A stretch of DNA of 64,000 bases from Desulfosporosinus sp. (GCA_020692355.1 JAIMKP010000011.1:1-64000); one strand, 5' to 3'. Shown: positions 26,470 to 35,457, counted from the stretch's first letter. The notes: generated by a model not told the origin, from the letters alone. Translations and numbers: made by a program.

Positions 26470-26880
26470 GTGAACAGCGTCCAAAGCGGGAACGGAGAAA
26501 TTCGTTTTGAGGACGGGGAGGTTTATGTTTTTTCGACTGGAATTCCCGGTTTTGAGAATCTGAAACGTTGGCTTGTCCGGGCGAGTGGGGAGAGCGGCTT
26601 CAGTTGGCTCCTCGCAGTGGAACGTCCGGAGATCGCCTTTGTACTTTGGCATGTACGGGAGTTCATTGCCGATTATGAAGTGGTGGGCTATCCGCTGACA
26701 CCGGAGCATCAGGTATTCAGCATCCTCACCATGCAGCGCACAGCGGAGGGCTTGACGGTGACGGCCAATCTCTTGGCCCCGGTTATCTTGGAGCCGAAGA
26801 CGCATACCGGAGTGCAGTTTGTCATGAATGATTCCGACTATTCCACGCGCACACCGCTCCTGCAAAGGGGGGAAGAGTGA
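26470..26880 (+). CDS. fliW: Flagellar assembly factor FliW
   Basis: FliW binds either newly made flagellin or CsrA. When flagellin is exported, freed FliW sequesters CsrA and flagellin translation resumes. The 136-residue protein reads IRFEDGEVYVFSTGIPGFEN, then WHVREFIADYEVVGYPLTPE, and has the family's usual length. It starts at GTG 26470 after GGAAGGATGAGG. Its stop overlaps the csrA start by one base (TGATG), so the two partners are translationally coupled. Confidence 0.93.
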   Translation: MNSVQSGNGEIRFEDGEVYVFSTGIPGFENLKRWLVRASGESGFSWLLAVERPEIAFVLWHVREFIADYEVVGYPLTPEHQVFSILTMQRTAEGLTVTANLLAPVILEPKTHTGVQFVMNDSDYSTRTPLLQRGEE

Positions 26881-27137
26881 TGCTGGTTCTCACGCGGAAG
26901 CCGAAACAGGTCGTGCGCATCGGTCAGGATATTTATGTCGAAGTCTTGAGTGTGAATGGCGAGAACGTGAAACTCGGGATCGTCGCCCCGGCTGAGGTGG
27001 CCATCCTTCGTGAGGAAGTCTACCAAAGCGTGGGTGCCCAGAACCGGGAAGCGGTGGCCAGGGCGGCAGAAACGAATCCCCTCACCTTTCTAAAAACAGC
27101 CCAGTTAAGCCTTAAACAAGAGAAAACACAAGATTAG
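26880..27137 (+). CDS. csrA: Carbon storage / translational regulator CsrA
   Basis: CsrA is an RNA-binding dimer that blocks translation by binding GGA in hairpin loops. The first 60 residues are typical: MLVLTRKPKQVVRIGQDIYV, then GIVAPAEVAILREEVY. The protein is 85 residues, about 15-25 longer than common CsrA, with a polar C-terminal tail. A fitting binding site stands in the fliC leader at 27256-27271. The gene is coupled to fliW and followed by a weak terminator. Confidence 0.94.
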   Translation: MLVLTRKPKQVVRIGQDIYVEVLSVNGENVKLGIVAPAEVAILREEVYQSVGAQNREAVARAAETNPLTFLKTAQLSLKQEKTQD

Positions 27138-27143
27138 AAAGCA

Positions 27144-27190
27144 TAAAGCCAGAAAAAACGCGATAGAAACGATTTTTCCGGCTTTATCTT
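27144..27190 (+). terminator. Weak terminator after csrA
   Basis: ATAAAGCC and GAAAAA (27144-27158) pair with TTTTTC and GGCTTTAT (27174-27188) with one bulged mismatch, followed by CTTTTCT. The stem is A/T-rich and the loop long, so some read-through into fliC is likely. Confidence 0.5.
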
Positions 27191-27210
27191 TTCTGGCCGT
27201 CAGCCGATAG
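27183..27210 (+). promoter_or_regulatory. Sigma-28 promoter candidate for fliC
   Basis: GCCGATAG (27203-27210) matches the sigma-28 -10 box at seven of eight positions, at the expected distance from fliC (leader of about 80 bases). The -35 region has TTTA rather than TAAA, overlapping the csrA terminator, so this half is poor. Confidence 0.5.
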
Positions 27211-27226
27211 ACTCAGTGTAAGAACC

Positions 27227-27287
27227 GAACACACTCCGGCCGGAGCATGTTCAGGGCCACAAGGATGTGGCTTATGATTCTAAGGAG
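27227..27287 (+). promoter_or_regulatory. fliC 5' leader with CsrA-binding hairpin
   Basis: GCCACA-AGGA-TGTGGC (27256-27271) is a perfect six-base-pair stem presenting GGA in a four-base loop, the classic CsrA site. A second GGA lies in the ribosome site AAGGAGGGG (27282-27290), matching the two-site layout of the Bacillus subtilis hag leader. Just upstream GAACA...CTCCGG against CCGGAG...TGTTC (27227-27252) can form another hairpin. Confidence 0.75.
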
Positions 27288-27295
27288 GGGAAAAA

Positions 27296-28120
27296 ATGAT
27301 CATCAACACCAACATCTCAGCACTCAATGCGTACAACAACCTGACCAACACAAACAACTCCCTGCAAAAATCGTTGGAGAAACTCTCTTCAGGCTTCCGG
27401 ATCAACCGGGCTGCCGATGATGCCGCCGGACTGGCCATCTCGGAAACTATGCGGGCTCAGATCAAAGGCTTGAACCAAGCCCAGCGCAACTCCCAGGACG
27501 GGATCTCGCTCATCCAAACGGCTGAAGGTGGCTTAAACGAGATTCAAAGCATGCTGCAGCGGATGCGTGAGCTCACGGTGCAAGCTTCCAACGGGACATA
27601 CAGCGCCAGTGACATCGCTAACATTCAAGCGGAAATGAACCAATTAAGTTCGGAAATCGATCATATTTCGGGCACGAAGTTTAACGGAGTTTCTTTGTTA
27701 AACGACAGTAATCTTGTTACTGTACAAACCGGGGCCAACAGCACTGACCAGCTCGTTCTCAACATGTCCAACGTTCTTGCAACTACTTTAGCATTAAAAG
27801 TGGATGGTGCCGACATCCAACTCTCTGCAATCAGTTCGGCCAGCAATGTTGCCGTATTAGCTAACATTGATGCTGCTCTTTCAAAAGTTTCCGGCTCGCG
27901 TGCTTACCTCGGGGCCAACCAAAACCGCCTGGAGCACACGATCAACAATCTGACCACGACCTCCGAGAACCTGACTTCGGCAGAAGCGCGGATTCGCGAC
28001 GTGGATATGGCTAAAGAAATGTCCACCTTCACCCGCGATCAAATCCTTGCTCAGGCTGGCACGGCGATGCTTGCCCAGGCCAACCAACAACCCCAATCCG
28101 TGCTCAAATTGTTAGGCTAA
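27296..28120 (+). CDS. fliC: Flagellin
   Basis: This is the filament subunit, exported by the flagellar system. The 274-residue protein is of the short type, with conserved N-terminal ([40 protein letters not shown]) and C-terminal helices ([17 protein letters not shown]) and only a small central variable region (about 130-190) rich in S/T/N. Those Ser/Thr residues would be the likely sites for the proposed glycosylation. The leader contains a CsrA site. A strong terminator follows, so fliC is probably a single-gene transcript. Confidence 0.96.
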   Translation: MIINTNISALNAYNNLTNTNNSLQKSLEKLSSGFRINRAADDAAGLAISETMRAQIKGLNQAQRNSQDGISLIQTAEGGLNEIQSMLQRMRELTVQASNGTYSASDIANIQAEMNQLSSEIDHISGTKFNGVSLLNDSNLVTVQTGANSTDQLVLNMSNVLATTLALKVDGADIQLSAISSASNVAVLANIDAALSKVSGSRAYLGANQNRLEHTINNLTTTSENLTSAEARIRDVDMAKEMSTFTRDQILAQAGTAMLAQANQQPQSVLKLLG

Positions 28121-28137
28121 GCCGTAGCCTGACTCGC

Positions 28138-28169
28138 GGAAAAAGCCGGCTTGCCAGCCGGCTTTTTCC
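28138..28169 (+). terminator. Strong intrinsic terminator after fliC
   Basis: GGAAAAAGCCGGCT (28138-28151) pairs perfectly with AGCCGGCTTTTTCC (28156-28169); the T-run lies in the 3' arm. It is 17 bases after the fliC stop. Confidence 0.9.
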
Positions 28170-28174
28170 CTAAG

Positions 28175-28360
28175 TGAACTCGTTCAGCTAAAGCTGAACA
28201 TCGAGACTTCGGTGGGGGAGTCTACCTCCGTCGCCGCTAAGTGTTTCTATTGGGAAAGGCGGCTCGGCGATACTCTCCACTGGAGACTATCGTCACCGAA
28301 GCAGAGAACAGAATTCCCACTCCCACTTATAGAAGTGGGAGTCTTAAACGCTTGGATAAA
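28175..28360 (+). repeat. Palindrome-rich IS605-like element, copy C (diverged, long)
   Basis: This is the most diverged copy. The left hairpin reads GTTCAGCTAAAGCTGAAC, where both arms changed together and pairing is kept. The centre is long and differs (TACCTCCGTCGCCGC ... GTCACCGAAGC). The right hairpin TCCCACTTATAGAAGTGGGA has a changed loop, and the end reads TCTTAAACG in place of TCTCACGAT. It lies between the fliC terminator and flaG. Confidence 0.75.
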
Positions 28361-28446
28361 CGAGAAATAGCAGCCTCAACAACAAGAGGCGTTCAAGGAT
28401 AAAGCTGAACCAAACCGCCAAGAGATATCCGAAGGGGGGCAAAGAC

Positions 28447-28842
28447 ATGAGTCTGGACCGTATATATCCTCTCTCCCCGCCTCAGGTACCGCAGGCTATC
28501 CAACTGAACCTGGCCGGGGATGAGCAAAAGGTGGTCTCGCCCGAAACGGGCCGCAAGGCCGTGAGCCGCCAGGATGAGACGGCGAAGAGCGGACAGGACG
28601 CTAAAGAACAGGAATTAAACAAGCAAGAGGTGGAAAAGCTCGCGGAGCGCCTGAATCGCGTCATGGGCCTGATTGAAAAACGCCTGCAATTCAAGGTGCA
28701 CGATAAGAGCAAGATGATTCAAGTCAAAGTGATCGACCAGCAAACCGGAGAAGTGATCGATGAGATCCCGCCCAAGCGCTTGCTGGATCTCATGAGTTCC
28801 TTTCAGAACGTAACCGGTTTGTTCGTGGACCACAAAGCCTAA
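28447..28842 (+). CDS. flaG: FlaG family flagellar protein
   Basis: The 131-residue protein ends in the FlaG domain (about 70-128: LNRVMGLIEKRLQFKVHDKS, then VKVIDQQTGEVIDEIPPKRL). FlaG (YvyC in Bacillus) is linked to filament length control; the mechanism is not settled. The N-terminal half is polar and probably disordered. CGAAGGGGGGC precedes ATG 28447. It starts the flaG-fliD-fliS-fliT run. A heptamer array separates it from fliD. Confidence 0.88.
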   Translation: MSLDRIYPLSPPQVPQAIQLNLAGDEQKVVSPETGRKAVSRQDETAKSGQDAKEQELNKQEVEKLAERLNRVMGLIEKRLQFKVHDKSKMIQVKVIDQQTGEVIDEIPPKRLLDLMSSFQNVTGLFVDHKA

Positions 28843-28845
28843 ACG

Positions 28846-28887
28846 ATGTTCGATATTCGATATTTGAGGCTTGAGGTTCGAACTGCG
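28846..28887 (-). repeat. Heptanucleotide array between flaG and fliD
   Basis: Six 7-base units run ATGTTCG, ATATTCG, ATATTTG, AGGCTTG, AGGTTCG, AACTGCG. Read on the minus strand these are CGAACAT, CGAATAT, CAAATAT, CAAGCCT, CGAACCT and CGCAGTT, the same unit type as elsewhere in the opposite direction. Confidence 0.8.
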
Positions 28888-28923
28888 AGGTTTTAGTTTT
28901 GGTGGGTTAGGAGGTAATGTGTG

Positions 28924-30384
28924 ATGTCGATCGGATCCCTTTCTTCCGTAGGGCAACCGATGTTCCAATTGGGCGGGCTGGCCACCGGCTTAAATACGAG
29001 TGATATCATCTCCAAACTGGTGCAGGCGGAACGCATCCCGGAGACGCAGATGCAGACCCAGCAGGATAAGCTCAACCGCCAGAAAAGCGCCTGGATGCAA
29101 ATCAACACGTTCATGTCCGCATTTGATACTTCAGCGTTGAAGCTGAAAGACCTGGCGACCTGGAGTACAACCAAAGCGACGTCGAGCAATACCTCGGTTC
29201 TGGGGGTTACCGGCTCGAGTTCGGTGACCGGGAGTTATGCCATCACGGTCAACAATCTGGCCACGCAAAGCGCCTACTCGGTGACCGGAGCCTCTTCCGC
29301 GACGGCGGCTCTTTCTTCCCTGGGCATCAGCGGTAATCTGACCGTCACGACCCTGGACTCAACCGGGGTATCCCATTCCCTGACGCTTAATCTCGGGGGG
29401 ACGGATCTGAATGCCTCCGGAAATACGTTAAACGATATCGCAGCCGCGATCAACAACCCTGCCAACGGACTGACCTATGGTGTGACCGCCGGCGTGGTCC
29501 AAGTGAGCGGCGGCTATGCCCTCACGATCACGACCAATCAGTCCGGGGCTTCGGCTGCGGTGAACCAAGGGACGAACACCTCGGTGTCCACGACCAGTGC
29601 CCAGATGACGGTTGCCAAAACGCAGTCCGCCCTCGATGCCAGCCTGCTGGTGAACGGTCTCACAGTGACCAGTGCTTCAAATACGGTTAACGGGGTGATT
29701 CCGGGGGTATCGTTGAACCTGCAGAATGCCGGGACTTCCACGGTGAGTTTGACCACCGATACTTCTATCTCTCAGAATGCTGTTCAGGATATGGTGACCA
29801 AGTACAATGCGCTAATGGATACCATCGCTCAGGAATTGTCTTATGATGCCACCAAGAAGACCGCCGGAGACCTGTTCGGGGATCCGACCCTGCAGACCCT
29901 GCAGAGTCAACTGCGCACCATGATGGGCAACACCCTCACCAATCCGACCTTGCCCTACAACACCCTGGCGGCGATCGGGATAACCACTTCCAGCACCAAT
30001 TTCGGGCAAAGCGCGGACCTCACCTTTGATACCGCCAAGTTTGCCACGGCGATGGCCACCAACCCTCAAAGCGTGGCGAATCTATTCGGTTCGCCGGTCG
30101 GGTTGGGAACGAGCACCATGACAACCGGTCTGGCGCAGTCCCTGGATACCTTTATGCAGCCATATATTCAATACGGTGGGATGTTTGCCACCCAGACAGC
30201 CGATCTCACCAGCCAGATTAATGACTTGCAGGATCGCATCAACGCCTGGGAAGAGCATGTGCAGAGCTACCAGCAAACCCTGACCCAACAGTTTACTGCC
30301 ATGGAATTGGCGGTTCAGCAGATGCAGAGTCAGAACAGCCAGTTTATGGCCCAGTTCTCCAGTCTACAAAGTCAAAGCAAATGA
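28924..30384 (+). CDS. fliD: Flagellar filament cap protein FliD
   Basis: FliD (HAP2) caps the filament tip and helps flagellin fold into place. The 486-residue protein has the N-terminal domain FQLGGLATGLNTSDIISKLV, a Ser/Thr/Gly-rich middle, and the C-terminal coiled coil TADLTSQINDLQDRINAWEE. ATG 28924 follows AGGAGG by nine bases. The protein is exported without a cleaved signal. fliS follows 10 bases after the stop. Confidence 0.95.
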   Translation: MSIGSLSSVGQPMFQLGGLATGLNTSDIISKLVQAERIPETQMQTQQDKLNRQKSAWMQINTFMSAFDTSALKLKDLATWSTTKATSSNTSVLGVTGSSSVTGSYAITVNNLATQSAYSVTGASSATAALSSLGISGNLTVTTLDSTGVSHSLTLNLGGTDLNASGNTLNDIAAAINNPANGLTYGVTAGVVQVSGGYALTITTNQSGASAAVNQGTNTSVSTTSAQMTVAKTQSALDASLLVNGLTVTSASNTVNGVIPGVSLNLQNAGTSTVSLTTDTSISQNAVQDMVTKYNALMDTIAQELSYDATKKTAGDLFGDPTLQTLQSQLRTMMGNTLTNPTLPYNTLAAIGITTSSTNFGQSADLTFDTAKFATAMATNPQSVANLFGSPVGLGTSTMTTGLAQSLDTFMQPYIQYGGMFATQTADLTSQINDLQDRINAWEEHVQSYQQTLTQQFTAMELAVQQMQSQNSQFMAQFSSLQSQSK

Positions 30385-30394
30385 GGGATAAATA

Positions 30395-30781
30395 ATGAGC
30401 GTAGCCTTACAAAACCCCTATGAGCGTTACAAACACGCGTCGGTCGAGACGGCTCCCCCGGAGCGTCTCTTGATCATGCTCTATGATGGCGCGATCAAAT
30501 TTACGATTCAGACCCAGCAGGCCTTAGAAACGAAGAATTATGAAGAGGCCAATCGTTACAACCTGCGGGTTCAGGATATTCTTGCGGAACTGAACCATAC
30601 ACTTGATCAAAGTTTTGGTGAAATTCCCCTGCGCCTGAGCCGACTCTATGATTTTTATCAGAGACAGATGATCCTTGCAAACCTGAAGAAGGATCCACAG
30701 CTCTTACAGCCGGTTCTGACCTTCCTGCAAGATTTCCGCACGGTGTGGGAAAAGGCGGCTCTTTTGAGCAAGCAGGGTTAA
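30395..30781 (+). CDS. fliS: Flagellin export chaperone FliS
   Basis: FliS binds the C terminus of flagellin in the cytoplasm and prevents early assembly. The 128-residue helical protein has the typical YERYKHASVETAPPERLLIM and LYDGAIKFTIQTQQALETKN. It sits between fliD and fliT, as in other Firmicutes, with three bases to the next start. Confidence 0.94.
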   Translation: MSVALQNPYERYKHASVETAPPERLLIMLYDGAIKFTIQTQQALETKNYEEANRYNLRVQDILAELNHTLDQSFGEIPLRLSRLYDFYQRQMILANLKKDPQLLQPVLTFLQDFRTVWEKAALLSKQG

Positions 30782-30783
30782 GT

Positions 30784-31266
30784 ATGGAGACGGTGGCGCT
30801 AGTTATTCAGGATTTAGCTGGAATTGAAGCGCGTTATGGAGAGATTTTCGAGGCTACGATGATGATACAACAAGCCTTGGAGCACAAGCGGCCAGAGGAT
30901 GTGTTGACGGCTTTGGCTCAGCGGGAAACGCTGCTGCACTCTCTTGAAGAACAGTGGATCCTGCTCAGACAGCATGAAGCGGATCTTCTCACCGCCTGCG
31001 GTTGTGGGAGAGAAGAGTTTAATCTATCTCTGCTCAAACGGCATTTGCCAAAGGCAGAATACCACAGTCTCACACTTCGACTCAGCCGGATCGAGGAAGT
31101 GCTAGTGCAAGTCCTAGCAGCGGACGAAGCTAACCAGGAGAACTCGACTCTACTGCAGGAAGGGATCAAGCTAGAACTTAGCCGACTGCAGTCGGTGAAA
31201 ACGGTCATACGAGCTTATGGCAGCTTCGCTGGGGCTGAACCCCGTTTTATCGACAAGAACAGATAA
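30784..31266 (+). CDS. fliT: FliT-like flagellar chaperone
   Basis: The 160-residue helical protein follows fliS directly, the usual place of fliT, a chaperone or regulator for FliD. Sequence matches to FliT are weak, so the call depends on position, size and helical character. ATG 30784 begins just after the FliS stop; an in-frame start inside fliS (30745) is unlikely. A terminator follows. Confidence 0.65.
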   Translation: METVALVIQDLAGIEARYGEIFEATMMIQQALEHKRPEDVLTALAQRETLLHSLEEQWILLRQHEADLLTACGCGREEFNLSLLKRHLPKAEYHSLTLRLSRIEEVLVQVLAADEANQENSTLLQEGIKLELSRLQSVKTVIRAYGSFAGAEPRFIDKNR

Positions 31267-31276
31267 CCGATTTGAT

Positions 31277-31298
31277 AGGGTGCTGAGGACAGCACCCT
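31277..31298 (+). terminator. Hairpin terminator after fliT
   Basis: AGGGTGCTG pairs perfectly with CAGCACCCT around AGGA. The following TAGAATTTCC is a poor T-run, so it may be a weak terminator or an mRNA end-stabilising hairpin. Confidence 0.6.
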
Positions 31299-31373
31299 TA
31301 GAATTTCCTGACGGAGCCCGATAAGGGATATAAAAATGGATTCTGTTTAGAGAGAAAAATGGAGGAAGACAGC

Positions 31374-32507
31374 TTGAAAACATGGCTTGTCACCGGTGGA
31401 GCCGGTTTTATCGGAAGCAACTTTGTGAGATTCATGCTTCAAAACGTGGAGGTTCAGATCGTGAATCTGGACAAGCTGACTTATGCAGGTAATTTGGATT
31501 CCTTAACAGATGTCTTAGAACATCCTCGGTACACGTTTATCCATGGGGATATTGCTAATCGTGCTTTGGTGGGTGGTTTGTTAAAAAAGTATCAACCGCA
31601 AGCGGTGATCAATTTTGCGGCGGAATCCCATGTTGATCGGTCGATTGATGGGCCGGGAGAGTTTATCCAGACGAATATTGTGGGGACATTTAACCTGCTG
31701 GAAGCGGTGCGCAGTTATTGGAACGAGACGAAAGAGCGCCTGGAACATGGGAATGGTTCGAATGAGCCTCTGGAACATTCAAACGGCGCGACAGCCTACC
31801 TGGATGCAGAGCGTGCGGAAGGAGCCTTCAGGTTTTTGCACGTTTCCACAGATGAGGTCTATGGCTCTTTAGGCTCGACCGGATATTTTACCGAAGAGAC
31901 GCCCTATGCGCCCAATTCACCCTACTCGGCCTCCAAGGCGGCATCCGACCATCTGGTGCGCGCTTATTTCCATACCTATGGGGTACCCACCTTAACGACG
32001 AATTGCTCCAATAACTATGGGCCGTTTCAGTTTCCCGAGAAACTCATTCCTTTAATGATTTTGAATGCGTTAGACGGCAAGCCTTTACCGGTTTACGGGG
32101 ATGGACAGAACATCCGGGACTGGCTCTACGTTCTGGATCATTGCCGGGCCATCCAGACGTTGGTTGAGAAGGGGACGATCGGTGAAACGTACAACATCGG
32201 GGGAAATAACGAGAAAAGCAATCTGGAAGTGGTGTATACCCTCTGTGACCTGCTGGATGAACGCTCTCCACGGACGGACGGGGAGAGCTACCGACAGCAA
32301 ATCGTCTTTGTCAAAGATCGGCCGGGTCACGACCGACGCTACGCGATTGATTCTTCGAAACTGCAAAGGGCCTTAGGCTGGAAGCCTCAGGAGACGTTTG
32401 CGACCGGGCTTGGCCAAACGGTGGACTGGTATCTGGCGAACCGGGAGTGGTGCCGGAGAGTCAGTGATGGCAGTTACCGCCGGGAACGGCTGGGGCTGGG
32501 GGAGTAG
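31374..32507 (+). CDS. rfbB: dTDP-glucose 4,6-dehydratase
   Basis: RfbB (RmlB) makes dTDP-4-keto-6-deoxyglucose, the second step to dTDP-rhamnose. The SDR motifs are [15 protein letters not shown] at the start (NAD binding), [21 protein letters not shown], and [14 protein letters not shown] with the catalytic YxxxK. TTG 31374 is preferred because GGAGG lies nine bases upstream and the ATG at 31359 overlaps it. An extra hydrophilic stretch at about residues 118-147 ([17 protein letters not shown]) interrupts the fold before [10 protein letters not shown] and looks like inserted repeat DNA. Confidence 0.94.
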   Translation: MKTWLVTGGAGFIGSNFVRFMLQNVEVQIVNLDKLTYAGNLDSLTDVLEHPRYTFIHGDIANRALVGGLLKKYQPQAVINFAAESHVDRSIDGPGEFIQTNIVGTFNLLEAVRSYWNETKERLEHGNGSNEPLEHSNGATAYLDAERAEGAFRFLHVSTDEVYGSLGSTGYFTEETPYAPNSPYSASKAASDHLVRAYFHTYGVPTLTTNCSNNYGPFQFPEKLIPLMILNALDGKPLPVYGDGQNIRDWLYVLDHCRAIQTLVEKGTIGETYNIGGNNEKSNLEVVYTLCDLLDERSPRTDGESYRQQIVFVKDRPGHDRRYAIDSSKLQRALGWKPQETFATGLGQTVDWYLANREWCRRVSDGSYRRERLGLGE

Positions 32508-32613
32508 GGTTTGTTTCGTGGTTTTCTCTGGGGAAGAATGGTAAGAGTTGTTGGAAGGATGAAGAAAAAAGATTAGGGAGAGAAAAAGAGAGAAGAGAAT
32601 AAGAGGGGGAAGA

Positions 32614-33504
32614 ATGAAAAAGATAAAAAAAGGTATTATCTTGGCGGGGGGCTCGGGTACTCGGCTCTATCCGCTTACGCTGGCCGTGAGTAAGCAGCTC
32701 ATGCCTATCTACAACAAACCGATGATCTATTACCCGCTGACAACCTTGATGTTGGCAGGCATTACTGAGATCTTGGTGATCACAACTCCCCAGGATCAAG
32801 CGCTGTTCCAAGGGGTGCTGCAAGACGGCAGTCAGTGGGGGATCGATATCCAATATGCCATCCAGCCTCGACCGGAAGGGTTAGCGCAGGCTTTTATTAT
32901 CGGGCGGGAGTTCATCGGTACCGACCGTTGTGCTCTCATATTAGGCGACAATATCTTCTATGGACATAGTCTGACCGAGCATCTGGCACGGGCCGTGCAG
33001 CAGGAGAGCGGTGCGACGGTCTTTGCCTATTGGGTAAAGGATCCGGAGCGTTACGGGGTGGTTGAGTTCGACTCGACCGGACAGGCCATCCGCATCGAGG
33101 AAAAGCCCAAAGCGCCTCAATCCAATTACGCCCTGACCGGACTTTATTTTTATGATCAGCAAGTAGTGAATATTGCAGAGAATCTTAAGCCCTCAGCCCG
33201 AGGGGAACTGGAAATCACCGATGTGAATAAGGTGTACCTGGAACGCGGGCAATTGCGGGTGGAGATTTTGGGCCGCGGTTATGCCTGGCTCGATACAGGC
33301 ACGCATGAATCGCTCCTGCAGGCGTCGAATTTTATTCAGACGGTGGAAGAACGGCAGGGGTTGATGGTGGCCTGCCCGGAAGAAATCGCTTACCGCTGGG
33401 GATATATTAATGCTGAGCAGGTGCTGAGACTCGCCGAACCGCTCACCAAGAATAGTTATGGGCAGTACCTTTTGAATCTGGTCAGGGACGGTGCGCCGCG
33501 ATGA
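32614..33504 (+). CDS. rfbA: Glucose-1-phosphate thymidylyltransferase
   Basis: RfbA (RmlA) joins glucose-1-phosphate and dTTP, the first step of dTDP-rhamnose synthesis. The 296-residue protein begins with the nucleotidyl-transferase motif [20 protein letters not shown] and has [15 protein letters not shown] and [32 protein letters not shown] precedes ATG 32614. The upstream gap (32508-32613) is purine-rich and holds no gene. The stop overlaps the rfbC start by four bases. Confidence 0.96.
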   Translation: MKKIKKGIILAGGSGTRLYPLTLAVSKQLMPIYNKPMIYYPLTTLMLAGITEILVITTPQDQALFQGVLQDGSQWGIDIQYAIQPRPEGLAQAFIIGREFIGTDRCALILGDNIFYGHSLTEHLARAVQQESGATVFAYWVKDPERYGVVEFDSTGQAIRIEEKPKAPQSNYALTGLYFYDQQVVNIAENLKPSARGELEITDVNKVYLERGQLRVEILGRGYAWLDTGTHESLLQASNFIQTVEERQGLMVACPEEIAYRWGYINAEQVLRLAEPLTKNSYGQYLLNLVRDGAPR

Positions 33505-34100
33505 AGATCAGCGAAACCAAGCTGCCCGGCGTGATGGTGATTGAGCCAAAGGTATTCGGGGATGTCCGGGGTTTCTTCATGGAGACCTGGAATCAAGCCC
33601 GTTATGCCGACATGGGACTGCCGATGAACTTCGTGCAGGATAATCTGTCGTTTTCACAACGCGGAGTGCTGCGGGGACTGCATTTTCAGAATCCCTATGC
33701 CCAGGGGAAATTGGTGTATGTTTTACAAGGCGAGGTTTTTGATGTCGCGGTGGATATTCAGGTGGGCTCGCCGACGTTTGGCCAGTGGACGGGAGTGAGG
33801 CTCTCCGGGGAGAACAAGCGTCAATTCTATATCCCGGAAGGGTTTGCCCACGGTTTTTGCGTGCTCAGTGAAACTGCCCTTTTCGCCTACAAGTGTACGG
33901 AATCCTATCAGCCCCAGGCGGAACAGGGTGTGATCTGGAATGATCCGGATCTGAAGATAGACTGGCCTGTCGAGCAGCCGCTTTTGTCGGAAAAGGATAA
34001 GGCGTATCCACGGTTGAAGGAGATCGAGAGAGGAAGATTGCCCCAATACACGGAGGGAAGAGTGCAAAATCGGAATGGTGCGCCCCAAGATGGAGGTTGA
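33501..34100 (+). CDS. rfbC: dTDP-4-dehydrorhamnose 3,5-epimerase
   Basis: RfbC (RmlC) epimerises the keto sugar at C3 and C5. The 199-residue cupin has [20 protein letters not shown], the active-site region [20 protein letters not shown] with the catalytic histidine, [20 protein letters not shown], and the late Tyr in [11 protein letters not shown]. It overlaps rfbA by four bases. The last 20 residues run past the usual end of the family. Confidence 0.95.
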   Translation: MKISETKLPGVMVIEPKVFGDVRGFFMETWNQARYADMGLPMNFVQDNLSFSQRGVLRGLHFQNPYAQGKLVYVLQGEVFDVAVDIQVGSPTFGQWTGVRLSGENKRQFYIPEGFAHGFCVLSETALFAYKCTESYQPQAEQGVIWNDPDLKIDWPVEQPLLSEKDKAYPRLKEIERGRLPQYTEGRVQNRNGAPQDGG

Positions 34101-34105
34101 TCTAG

Positions 34106-34554
34106 ATGGGACAAGATGAGATGCGGATTTTGTTAGCTGTTATGATCGGTGTCGGTTTGTTTTCCTTACTCTGGCTTTTGAAAAAGAAGCTTTACGGACG
34201 TTCAAGGAGTTTTTCGCTAATCTATCAAGAGAAGAGTATCATGGAAAAGTGTTGGTTACCAAAACATTAGCCTATCTTGCAGCGTCTTTCCAAGATGCAG
34301 TAGATTATTTAGATTTAAGTGTTAACGTTTCAGAGCAAGCGCAGGATATTGTGGGTCAGTGGATCAGCAAGTGTGTTAGGACCTTTGTTTATACCGTTTC
34401 TAACTTAGACACAGATAACCGTTTAAGTGCCTTGGAACAGTTTGATCAAATTCTGGAGGATGCGCGTGGTGTTTTTGAAGCTCATAAAATCTCAAACCTC
34501 TCTGGTGAGCGTTGGATTATGAATGTCACCGCTCACCAGTTCAAGGTATCCTAA
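34106..34554 (+). pseudogene. Frameshifted small membrane-anchored protein gene
   Basis: ATG 34106 opens a frame coding for an N terminus with one membrane helix (ILLAVMIGVGLFSLLWLL), ending at a TAG near 34266. The remaining sensible sequence is in another frame: it is open back to 34120 and reads LRTFKEFFANLSREEYHGKV, then TLAYLAASFQDAVDYLDLSV, through to 34554. The best joining point is the A-rich stretch GAAAAAGAAG near 34180-34190. So one gene of about 145 residues is broken by a one-base shift, by real mutation, slippage or sequencing error. No family recognised. It lies between rfbC and rfbD. Confidence 0.55.
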
Positions 34555-34608
34555 TATGATTGACACAATGGAAGAGAAGTATGCACTGGACGATAGGAGA
34601 CTGTGAGG

Positions 34609-35457
34609 ATGAAAATACTGATTACAGGCGGGCAAGGCCAGCTTGGCCGGGAAATGAGCCTTTTTTTGCAAGAAAAACGGGAGTATGCCGTCAATGCACC
34701 CGGACACGCGGAATTGGATATTTTGAACGCAGATGAAGTGACCACTCAGTTAAAAGCTTGGCATCCTGATGTTATCATCCATACCGCGGCGTATACGAAG
34801 GTGGATCAAGCGGAAGCGGAACCGGATGAAGCGTGGAGAGTCAATGCGTTGGGAAGCCGGAATATTGCGGTGGCTGCCGAAGAGGTGGGAGCAAGGTTTG
34901 TCTTCCTCTCTACGGACTATGTCTTCGATGGGAAAAAAGGCACCTCCTATGATGAATGGGATGGGCCAAATCCTGAGAGTGTATATGGGCGTTCAAAACT
35001 GGCTGGGGAAGAGTTGGTGCGGATGGTTTCCCGGCGCTTTTTTATTGTACGGACTTCCTGGGTGTATGGGCCGTATGGAGGAAATTTCGTCAAGACGATG
35101 TTAGGGCTAGCCCGGGCCGGGAAGGCAGTCAGAGTCGTTGCCGACCAAGTGGGATCACCGACCTATACCTATGATCTGGCAAGATTTCTGGAAAGGTTAC
35201 TGCGGACGGAGGCTTATGGGGTGTATCATGCGACAAACGCCGGTTTCTGTAGTTGGTACGAGTTTGCGCAGGCTATCTTTGAGGAGGCGGGTATCGCGGC
35301 TCATTTGGAGCCGTGTACAACGGAAGAGTTTCCACGACCGGCCAAACGGCCACAATATTCAGTGTTAGAACACAAGGCGATTCGTTTAAACGGGTGGGAG
35401 GATCTTCGGCCTTGGCGCGAGGGGTTGAGAGATTATCTGCGGAGAAGCAATTCTTAG
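34609..35457 (+). CDS. rfbD: dTDP-4-dehydrorhamnose reductase
   Basis: RfbD (RmlD) reduces the last intermediate to dTDP-L-rhamnose with NADPH. The 282-residue protein begins MKILITGGQGQLGREMS and has DVIIHTAAYTKVDQAEAEPD, FLSTDYVFDGKKG, and the catalytic YGRSKLAGEELV. ATG 34609 follows AGGAG by eight bases. With rfbB, rfbA and rfbC it completes the pathway, so this cluster alone can supply dTDP-rhamnose, probably for flagellin glycosylation or surface polysaccharide. Confidence 0.95.
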   Translation: MKILITGGQGQLGREMSLFLQEKREYAVNAPGHAELDILNADEVTTQLKAWHPDVIIHTAAYTKVDQAEAEPDEAWRVNALGSRNIAVAAEEVGARFVFLSTDYVFDGKKGTSYDEWDGPNPESVYGRSKLAGEELVRMVSRRFFIVRTSWVYGPYGGNFVKTMLGLARAGKAVRVVADQVGSPTYTYDLARFLERLLRTEAYGVYHATNAGFCSWYEFAQAIFEEAGIAAHLEPCTTEEFPRPAKRPQYSVLEHKAIRLNGWEDLRPWREGLRDYLRRSNS

